From Gemmatimonadota bacterium (GTDB taxonomy: Bacteria; Gemmatimonadota; Gemmatimonadetes; Longimicrobiales; Gaopeijiaceae): a stretch of 64,000 nt of DNA. Below are positions 7,767 to 14,467 of this stretch, one piece after another. Numbering within the stretch: position 1 is the stretch's first letter; each line of letters begins with the position of its first letter. A model generated the notes under the pieces. It saw nothing but the letters and a program-made list of their open reading frames with translations. It searched no databases and was not told where the DNA came from. The stretch covers positions 1-64,000 of the forward strand of contig JAPPNN010000080.1 of the NCBI GenBank assembly GCA_028873815.1. Direction: 5' to 3'. Position numbers and translations under genes: made by a program.

Positions 7767-9487
7767 AGACGAAGGCGCGCAACCCGGTGATCGTGGTGGG
7801 CGGCGGGCCCGCCGGCAGCGTGGCGGCGCTCTGCCTCAGGAAGCTGGGGCGCGACGTGGTCGTGTTCGAGCGGGAGAAGTTCCCCCGCTACCGGCTCGGC
7901 GAATCGCTTCTGCCCGGCACCATGTCGATTCTGAACCGACTCGGCGTGATGGACCGGGTCGCGGCGGCGAACTTCGTCAAGAAGAGTGCCGCGACCTTTA
8001 TCTGGGGTCCCGAGCAGGCGCCATGGACCTTTACCTTCGCCACCCCCAGGACCGCGCCCTGGGTCTACGACCATGCGTATCAGGTGACTCGAGCCGAATA
8101 CGACCAGATTCTGCTGGACGCCGCCCGCGAGCGCGGCGCCGATGTCAGAGAGGAACACGAGGTCACCAACATCCGGGTGGGCGCGGACGGCGGCCCGGTC
8201 TCGGTAGCCTGGCGCAGCAACGGATCGGCCGGCGCCCTGGAGGGCGACTTCGTGATCGATGCTTCCGGAACGCGGGGCATCGTAGCCCGGAAGCTGGGCC
8301 TGCGCCGATTCGACCGCTACTTCCAGAACCTGGCCGTGTGGTCCTACTTCAGGGGCGGCAAGCGGTTCGGCGGCGACCTGGAAGGGAACATCTTCTCGGT
8401 CACCTGCCAGGAGGGGTGGATCTGGATCATCCCGCTCAAGGACGACATCTACAGCGTGGGCATCGTCAGCGACAAGACCAGCAGCGCGCGCATGCGCGAG
8501 ATCGGCGTCGAGGCGTTCTACCGCGAAAGCCTCGCCGGGTGTCGGCTTGCGCGGGACGTCCTGAATGGCGCCGAACGCTGCGACAAGGTACGGGTGATCC
8601 GCGACTGGGCCTACGACGCATCGTCGGTGGCGATGGGGCGCGCGTTTCTGTGCGGCGACTCGGCCTGCTTCATCGACCCGCTCTTCTCGCAGGGGGTGCA
8701 CCTGGCGACGTATTCCGCCATGCTGGCATCCGCGGGGATCGATCACCTCTATCGGAGTCCCGGCGACGCCGACCAGATTCGAACCTGGTACGAAAAATCC
8801 TACCGCGACGCCTACAACCGCTATCACGAGTTCCTGGCCGCGTTCTATTCCGCCAATTCCGAGCTGCCATCCGACTTTTGGCGGAGTCGCCAGATCGCGG
8901 GGGCGGCCGACCGCCGATTCGCCGGCAAGGAATGGTTCACGGCGCTCGCCGGCCACCATGTGGAGGGCCATGCCGAAGGCGTCGAGGACCTCGAAGAGCG
9001 CGCCTCGACCCTGGCTCATCTCTGGCAGCACAACCGGAACCAGGTCGACGACGAGTTCGACGAAACCGAACTCTCCCTGCGCCGGCTGCGATGGGCCAGC
9101 CGCATGATGCACGACTTCCGGCGCATGAATCGAATCACTTGGGTGTCGAACGAGGTGCGACTTGTCCCCTCCTTCAGGGTGCACCCGACTTCGTTCAGGC
9201 TGGAGCGGCAGTTTTTCGTCGGCGACGAGCACGGCCGGACCATGGCTGCGTACCCGCTTTCCGAAGATCATCGGGAGCTGTTCGAGAGCTTGAAGCACCA
9301 CCCGCTCAGCTACCGCCAGCTGGCCGGGAGGGTGAAAACGCTCGGTGGCCCGGGAACGCCGATTCAGATTATCGGGCGGCTTACCGAGATGGGGTTCCTG
9401 CAGGGCTCGGACAGCAATGGAGAGCCGGTGAAGATTCGGGCGGCGCTGCGTTTCGGGGGAGTGGGCGTGGAAGACGATATCTCATGA
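7763..9487 (+). CDS. Flavin-dependent halogenase family protein
   Basis: A 574-residue FAD enzyme. It has the dinucleotide-binding GGGPAG (13-18), the halogenase-type GESLLPGTM, and tandem Lys 73-74 in FVKKSAATFIWG, matching the position of the essential halogenase Lys. The signature W-x-W-x-I-P is present (WIWIIP, 219-224), and a second FAD loop GDSACFIDPLFSQGVH lies at about 299-314. These point to the group acting on phenolic, pyrrolic or carrier-bound substrates. Residues past about 400 form a long helical, acidic extension not typical of tryptophan halogenases. With ligase and carrier protein beside it, halogenation of a carrier-tethered acyl group is the likeliest role, but a hydroxylase or oxidase of the same superfamily is possible. 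Start overlaps the ligase stop. Confidence 0.82.
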   Translation: MKTKARNPVIVVGGGPAGSVAALCLRKLGRDVVVFEREKFPRYRLGESLLPGTMSILNRLGVMDRVAAANFVKKSAATFIWGPEQAPWTFTFATPRTAPWVYDHAYQVTRAEYDQILLDAARERGADVREEHEVTNIRVGADGGPVSVAWRSNGSAGALEGDFVIDASGTRGIVARKLGLRRFDRYFQNLAVWSYFRGGKRFGGDLEGNIFSVTCQEGWIWIIPLKDDIYSVGIVSDKTSSARMREIGVEAFYRESLAGCRLARDVLNGAERCDKVRVIRDWAYDASSVAMGRAFLCGDSACFIDPLFSQGVHLATYSAMLASAGIDHLYRSPGDADQIRTWYEKSYRDAYNRYHEFLAAFYSANSELPSDFWRSRQIAGAADRRFAGKEWFTALAGHHVEGHAEGVEDLEERASTLAHLWQHNRNQVDDEFDETELSLRRLRWASRMMHDFRRMNRITWVSNEVRLVPSFRVHPTSFRLERQFFVGDEHGRTMAAYPLSEDHRELFESLKHHPLSYRQLAGRVKTLGGPGTPIQIIGRLTEMGFLQGSDSNGEPVKIRAALRFGGVGVEDDIS

Positions 9488-9512
9488 AGCCGGTTTCCCG
9501 GCAGAGGGGCAC

Positions 9513-9854
9513 ATGCGAAGAGCGGATTTGATCCAGATGATGGTTGGCATGCTTGGAGAGGCTCTCGAAGACGAGGGCTCCCACAACCCGGGGAAGGCCA
9601 GCGCGATGTCCCCGCTGCTGGGGCAGGATGCCGTCCTTTCCTCGATGGGTCTGGTCACGCTCATCACCGACGCCGAGTCGGTGCTGGCGGATGAGCACGG
9701 CGTCGAGGTGACGCTCGTCAGCGAGGATGCCTTCTCCCGCCGGCAAAGTCCTTTCCGCACGGTGGATGCGCTCGCCGACTACGTCCTGGAGTTGGTCGGC
9801 CTGGCGCCGGGCGGGGATCGCGAGCCAGGTGGAACCAGCTCGTCGCATGGCTGA
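9513..9854 (+). CDS. Acyl carrier protein
   Basis: A 113-residue acidic helical protein. The segment QDAVLSSMGLVTLITDAE fits a carrier-protein helix II, with Ser44 in the place of the phosphopantetheine-bearing Ser of the D-S-L/M motif. The usual Asp before it is Ser here, which is atypical. The rest is a four-helix layout with the FRTVDALADYVLEL end. It starts at ATG 9513, 25 bases after the halogenase stop, and its end overlaps the reductase start by eight bases. It should carry the acyl group loaded by the ligase. A phosphopantetheinyl transferase is not seen in the window and would be supplied elsewhere. Confidence 0.78.
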   Translation: MRRADLIQMMVGMLGEALEDEGSHNPGKASAMSPLLGQDAVLSSMGLVTLITDAESVLADEHGVEVTLVSEDAFSRRQSPFRTVDALADYVLELVGLAPGGDREPGGTSSSHG

Positions 9855-10563
9855 CCCGGGCAGCAGGGTCGCCCTGGTGACTGGTGCCCGAAAGGGCATC
9901 GGCAGGGCGCTGGCCGAACATCTGCTCGGGAGCGGTTACCACGTCTTCGGCTGTAGCCGCGGGGATGCGGACTGGGAAGCGGAAGGTTTCCGCCACGTTC
10001 GGGCCGACGTGGCGGTCGAGGCCAGCGTCACAGCGCTCTTCCGTGACATCAGGCAACGCGCCGGAAGGCTGGACGTGGTGGTCAACAACGCGGCGGTGAC
10101 CTCCATGAACCACCTGTTGCTCACGCCCGCATCGTCCGTCGAGAAGATGCTGAGCGTCAATGTGACCGGGACGTTTCTGGTAAGCCGGGAAGCGGCCCGG
10201 CTGATGCGGAAGCAGAGGTATGGACGCATCGTCAACGTCAGCTCGGTAGCGGTTCCCCTGCGTCTGGCGGGTCAGGCCGGGTATGTCGCGTCCAAGGCGG
10301 CGGTGGAGAGCCTGTCGCAGGTGATGGCCCGGGAACTGGCCGAATTCGGCATCACCGTGAATGTGATCGGGCCGCCCCCCATAACCACAGACATGACCCG
10401 CGGGGTAGGGAAGGAAAGGATGGGGCGCCTTGTCGACGCCATGGCCGTGAAACGGTTGGGCACCTACGCCGACGTCACCAACGTGCTGGACTTCTTCCTG
10501 CGGCCGGAGAGCGAGGCGGTGACGGGACAGGTCATCTACCTGGGGGGAGTTCTGAACACCTGA
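9847..10563 (+). CDS. SDR-family reductase (FabG-like)
   Basis: A 238-residue short-chain dehydrogenase/reductase. It shows the cofactor loop TGARKGIG near the N-terminus, NNAAV in place of NNAG, the catalytic Ser in VNVSSVA, and the Tyr-x-x-x-Lys pair in YVASK. The C-terminal GQVIYLGGV segment is the normal subunit-contact end. Its resemblance is to 3-oxoacyl-ACP reductases, which fits the carrier protein immediately upstream. The start ATG 9847 overlaps the carrier-protein gene by eight bases. Last gene of the five-gene cassette; no clear terminator follows before the dead XRE regulator. Confidence 0.87.
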   Translation: MADPGSRVALVTGARKGIGRALAEHLLGSGYHVFGCSRGDADWEAEGFRHVRADVAVEASVTALFRDIRQRAGRLDVVVNNAAVTSMNHLLLTPASSVEKMLSVNVTGTFLVSREAARLMRKQRYGRIVNVSSVAVPLRLAGQAGYVASKAAVESLSQVMARELAEFGITVNVIGPPPITTDMTRGVGKERMGRLVDAMAVKRLGTYADVTNVLDFFLRPESEAVTGQVIYLGGVLNT

Positions 10564-10583
10564 TGGGCGGTCTGTTCAGTGAC

Positions 10584-10936
10584 TTACCAATCTCCGTCTC
10601 GCACGACCCGAACGACCGGGAACACGGCTTCGTCGGGCGCCTCCCTCAGCTCCCGGATGAGCTACGCGAGGAGCCGCGGTCTTTTGCGAATGATCTCCTG
10701 TAGGTCGCCCGAGACCTTTCCGGGCCAGGCCAGAAACACGTCCGGTTCCTCGTCCAGCTCCTTCGCCAAGCGAACGGTCGTGTCTCCGAGGGCGGAGCAA
10801 CGACGCCGCGCTCGATCTTGCTCAGGTAGGCTGGTTCGACGCCGACGCGGTGAGCGACCTGGCGCAGGGAGAAGCGGCGGTCGGAGGCGCGGAGCGTTTC
10901 GCGGATGTGGCGGACGGTGGGGCCGAAGCGGGTCAT
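10584..10936 (-). pseudogene. XRE-family HTH regulator, frameshifted and interrupted
   Basis: From ATG 10936 the frame reads a Cro/CI-type HTH (FSLRQVAHRVGVEPAYLSKI, then ERGVVAPPSE) and then loses sense near 10785. Shifting by one base restores TTVRLAKELDEEPDVFLAWP and the GKVSGDLQEIIRKRPRLLA tail typical of this short XRE family. That frame meets a TAG, after which the family ending LIRELREAPDEA...VVRDGDW continues to a stop at 10584. Two independent lesions (a single-base loss and a nonsense codon) make it a pseudogene. It sits between the biosynthetic cassette and the defence island and may once have regulated either side. Confidence 0.8.
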
Positions 10937-11083
10937 GGTTCTCTGGAGCTTTTGCTTGCCCCGTCTCGCACCGTAGATTCCACTTCGTCCGATGCTAAGC
11001 TCCTGTTCGCGGAGTCAACCGCGAGACAACTGGAATCAATAGCGACTCCCGAGGGCCCCATTCAACGACACACGGAGGATGAA

Positions 11084-11341
11084 TTGGATTGCACGGTCGA
11101 GGCATATCACCTAGCGCAAAGAGCGGTTGCTGATCTCAAGGCCGCAATCTTGATGCTCATCAAGGACCAAGACACGGGAGAAGGGCTCAGAAACGTGGAC
11201 ATTGGCCGTCGGCTAGGGATCTACGGCGGCCACGTCAAACACGTTGGTCACGTCCCCCGGACTTTGCTGGCCAAAATGGAATCGGAAGGGGTCGTGGTAC
11301 AGGATCCGGACACTGATCGCTGGCGGATCCGTGAACACTGA
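11084..11341 (+). CDS. Small winged-helix-like protein next to defence operon
   Basis: An 85-residue protein read from TTG 11084, chosen because a strong GGAGG lies at 11074-11078, five bases upstream; no in-frame ATG or GTG fits. The first half is a helix-rich segment (AYHLAQRAVADLKAAILMLI). The second half looks like a winged helix, with GLRNVDIGRRLGIYGGH followed by RTLLAKMESEGVVVQD and a DRWRI wing. It is convergent with the AIPR gene, 45 bases away, and its less GC-rich codon use matches the defence block. A controller protein or accessory subunit of that system is a reasonable inference; no specific family is recognised. Confidence 0.6.
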   Translation: MDCTVEAYHLAQRAVADLKAAILMLIKDQDTGEGLRNVDIGRRLGIYGGHVKHVGHVPRTLLAKMESEGVVVQDPDTDRWRIREH

Positions 11342-11385
11342 GCCTCTCCAAGCCACGCTTGTATCGATGAGGCAGCACATCGGTC

Positions 11386-13464
11386 TCAACCAAAGCTCTT
11401 GGGTCTTGGGAGCTCTTCGCGATAACCTTCCTTTTGTAGCCGAGTCAATGCCCCCACAGCCCGCACTGCTTGCCTTTCAGAAAGCGGGCGCTGACCTCCT
11501 TGGGCGGCAGTCCTCAATATGCCGATATCCGTGGGCGAAAGCAGGCTCTCGCGCTCACCCCACGCGAGAGCCTGCTTCCAAAACTCTGAACCGGCGTTGA
11601 ATACCGCTATCTGCGCCTCGATACCGTTCAACATGACTTGTTCGCGCCGCGCACCGCGTTTGGAAGCCAGCTTCTCTTCGGCGGACACCAACTCGTCATC
11701 CAATCCCTTCAGCCAAGAAAAGTCTAGCTCCATTACGCGCTTCCAGCACAACTCCTTCTTGGCCCACTCCGTAACGTTGCGCATGCCCTCTGGGGGGTCC
11801 ACCAGAACGTCATGCACGCCCTTCGACACCACAGCTATGGTCTTCTGGAGAACAGGTCCGGGTTCTTGGCGCCGCCAAATAGCCTGAAAGTCCACGCTGC
11901 GCTTCTCCGTTCTGACCCGGTGGGAGATTCGCGCGATCGTATAGGCTACTATGTTTGCCCGAAACCCGCCTTGGTACCATGATTGTGCCGATACGATGCG
12001 CTCGGTCGCCCTGAACACAATCGCCTTTGCTATCGCCTCTCTGTACCACTCTTCGTTGAAGTCGTTCTTGCTCTTCTTCCAAGCGACCCCGATGCGCTGC
12101 GCGAACGCCGCGAAGTTCTTCTGTGCTCCTAGACTGACGATGTGAGGGAGGCCGTCCCAGACGCTAAGAAACTTCGCAAGATCGGTCTTGACGAACTTCT
12201 GGCGTCGAGGATACTCGATGTCGAACTTTTTGCGCTGTGCCCGAGTTTTCCGCGTGCGAGCGTCGGCATACTGCCCTCGTGCTCTCTCGTAGAACCATTT
12301 GCTCTGTTGGAAAGTCCCTTCCGCAGATGGTGCGTACAGCCTGCGCGAGAAGTTCTCTATCCTTATGTGGAAAGGATGGTTGGCAAAGAAGTCCGACGCG
12401 GCTATGCGGTTCTGACTGTTGGCATACTCCGAGATTCTCGGCACAACTTCGGTCGCACGCTGGGAGTCCACCACCGAGAGCTTCATCTGGACGTAGGTCT
12501 GTGATAGGTCCTGGGCCTTGCGCATCGCGGAATGGATGGACGCCGTCGTTTGACCACCATTGACAATCTGGAAGTTAGTCATTCTCTGGAGCAGCAGACT
12601 GCCCCGATCGCTACGGATGTCGACTGCCTGCGCCGTGGCCGTGATTCCGTTGTTATAGGCGAAGAACATCTTCGGCTCGTGGACAAGCGTGTCTCGAATG
12701 CCTCGGTTGACCTTACTCCGTGCCTGAAGGAAGACCCGAACGTTCTGTTCCAACAATCGGGGACCCCACGTATCATAGATCTCCGCCAGTACAGTGCCCG
12801 GAAGGACGGCCAGGTACGACTCGTGAACGTCCGAGATGTGCTGTGCGGGAAGGATCGCGAGCGGGCCACCAAAGTCATTGGCGAGGTCGATCACCATTTC
12901 CTCCGGCTCGCTACTCGTATCGGCACGATGGAGGCGTCGCAGATCCCAAACACTGTAAGTGACCCGCTTCCCCTCCAAGATACCTGCGGGTCGGCCATCC
13001 ACTCGCTCGCTGAGTTCGCGATTGCTGACGAGAATCAGACGGACCTTCGTGATTTGAGGCCATCTGAAGTTGATCAGGTCGGCCAAGCCGAATGCCGGGG
13101 TCGTCTCCTCCAACGCATTCCGCCAAGTCTCGTTCAATGCCTGCGTAACGAACCGCTTCATCCGCTGGAAAAGAGCGTCCATTTGACTGCCGACGAGCCG
13201 ACCGACGCTCGGTGCCGGCGAGAAGTCAAGGCCGATCAAGCTCAGCGTGCCAGCAGCATCCTGCGGGTCACCAGCGTAGCCATCCACACGAATGCCACGC
13301 GTTGGGTGCCGGTAGGGTACCCGGTCGGCTGTATCGAGATCTCCCGACTCCACGAGGTATTCGCACGCGATGTCGAAGAAAGCGTCTTCGCGAAACTTCC
13401 CGTCCGCATCCGCAGCTACCAGCACTCGCTGGCGGAAATCCTCTGCAAAATCGTCAATCGTCAC
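11386..13464 (-). CDS. AIPR-family protein (abortive phage infection)
   Basis: About 692 residues with the AIPR fold. Recognised marks are NVRVFLQARSKVNRGIRDTL (241-260), FFAYNNGITATA (about 268-279), and NFQIVNGGQTTASIH (297-311). AIPR proteins were named from abortive-infection loci and recur at the end of ATPase/Z1/DUF4420 operons; their biochemical role is unsettled. I chose GTG 13464, giving MTIDDFAEDFRQRVL, which overlaps the DUF4420 stop by 11 bases; an ATG at 13500 would add 12 residues. Last gene of the minus-strand defence operon. Confidence 0.85.
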   Translation of the reverse strand: MTIDDFAEDFRQRVLVAADADGKFREDAFFDIACEYLVESGDLDTADRVPYRHPTRGIRVDGYAGDPQDAAGTLSLIGLDFSPAPSVGRLVGSQMDALFQRMKRFVTQALNETWRNALEETTPAFGLADLINFRWPQITKVRLILVSNRELSERVDGRPAGILEGKRVTYSVWDLRRLHRADTSSEPEEMVIDLANDFGGPLAILPAQHISDVHESYLAVLPGTVLAEIYDTWGPRLLEQNVRVFLQARSKVNRGIRDTLVHEPKMFFAYNNGITATAQAVDIRSDRGSLLLQRMTNFQIVNGGQTTASIHSAMRKAQDLSQTYVQMKLSVVDSQRATEVVPRISEYANSQNRIAASDFFANHPFHIRIENFSRRLYAPSAEGTFQQSKWFYERARGQYADARTRKTRAQRKKFDIEYPRRQKFVKTDLAKFLSVWDGLPHIVSLGAQKNFAAFAQRIGVAWKKSKNDFNEEWYREAIAKAIVFRATERIVSAQSWYQGGFRANIVAYTIARISHRVRTEKRSVDFQAIWRRQEPGPVLQKTIAVVSKGVHDVLVDPPEGMRNVTEWAKKELCWKRVMELDFSWLKGLDDELVSAEEKLASKRGARREQVMLNGIEAQIAVFNAGSEFWKQALAWGERESLLSPTDIGILRTAAQGGQRPLSERQAVRAVGALTRLQKEGYREELPRPKSFG

Positions 13465-14467
13465 TGGAAATCCCTGAGATCTCAGATGATAGATCGGCAA
13501 TATCGATTCGGAACGGCTCGCACTCCGCCAAGCTGATCTGATAGCGTACGTCGATCACCCCCGGCGGCACCATCGGTGGAATGATCCGAGGAAAGCCTTC
13601 CAAGACGACAAACACCGCTACGTCGCCAATCAACCACAGTTGGTCCACATATTCGTCGGCGTCGTCGTACCCGGTCGCTGCGAGTCGTTCTTCGAACTCT
13701 CCGAGCGCAGAAGTGTCCTGCGACTCAATGAACTCGCGAGCGCGTTCCACCACTTGGGTCACAGTCAGGGCTGCGGGCGAACCGCCCAAAGCTGCCGCAA
13801 CCTCCGTTACATGCAGGAAGAGGGCATGGGCTTCATCGGACCCAAGCTGGTCCTCTGACGCGATCCGGACTTTGGACGCCAACGGCGCGCATGCCTTGGA
13901 TTCGATGCCCACAGTTCCAATCTCGAAGTCCCGAGAGGCACCCAAGGGCCCCACCCAAGCCGCAACACCTTGGCTAACCCCGATTGCTGGCATCACGAGC
14001 TCCATGAGCACGGTTAGTTCTCCGATCAGACCCTTTTGTTCCTCTGCTGTGAGCCGTCCATCACGCCCTCGTTTCAACAGGCGGTGCCACCGCCAAGTGC
14101 GCATGATGCAGACGTCAACGGCCTCCTGCTCGGAACGCGCAACGCCTGCGGCGCCGACTAGGTCGGTGCAGAGCCGGTAGAAGAGGTCCCGATGTTCGGC
14201 ATCCGTCAGCCTGAACACCAGAAACTCCTGCCCCCGCGATGCTGCCTGTCGCTCAATGCGAAGCCCCCTTAGCCTCGGCCAGCGATGTTGTGACGTCAGC
14301 CCCTCCGAATGGATGAGGACGAGCAAGCACTGTCGACGCCAATCAACCGCCCAGTACAGTCCCCAGCTAGTGTCGCCCACATCGCCGATCCGACGAGCGC
14401 CGAATCCGGCCGCCGCGTCGGGGACCTTTAGGTCCTTCCAGGGATTCTCGATCGCCCTATCGCTCAC
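13454..14467 (-). CDS. DUF4420 PD-(D/E)XK motif protein
   Basis: A 337-residue protein of the DUF4420 / PD-(D/E)XK motif family. The predicted nuclease site is Glu150 in GLIGELTVL, Asp180 in GASRDFEI, and Glu189-Ser-Lys191 in VGIESKA, an E...D...ExK arrangement. The N-terminal 110 residues form a separate beta-rich domain (DTSWGLYWAVDWRRQCLLVL). In ATPase/Z1/AIPR operons this is the likely DNA-cleaving subunit; that is inference. Starts at GTG 14467 overlapping the Z1 stop as GTGA, showing translational coupling. Confidence 0.85.
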   Translation of the reverse strand: MSDRAIENPWKDLKVPDAAAGFGARRIGDVGDTSWGLYWAVDWRRQCLLVLIHSEGLTSQHRWPRLRGLRIERQAASRGQEFLVFRLTDAEHRDLFYRLCTDLVGAAGVARSEQEAVDVCIMRTWRWHRLLKRGRDGRLTAEEQKGLIGELTVLMELVMPAIGVSQGVAAWVGPLGASRDFEIGTVGIESKACAPLASKVRIASEDQLGSDEAHALFLHVTEVAAALGGSPAALTVTQVVERAREFIESQDTSALGEFEERLAATGYDDADEYVDQLWLIGDVAVFVVLEGFPRIIPPMVPPGVIDVRYQISLAECEPFRIDIADLSSEISGISSDD

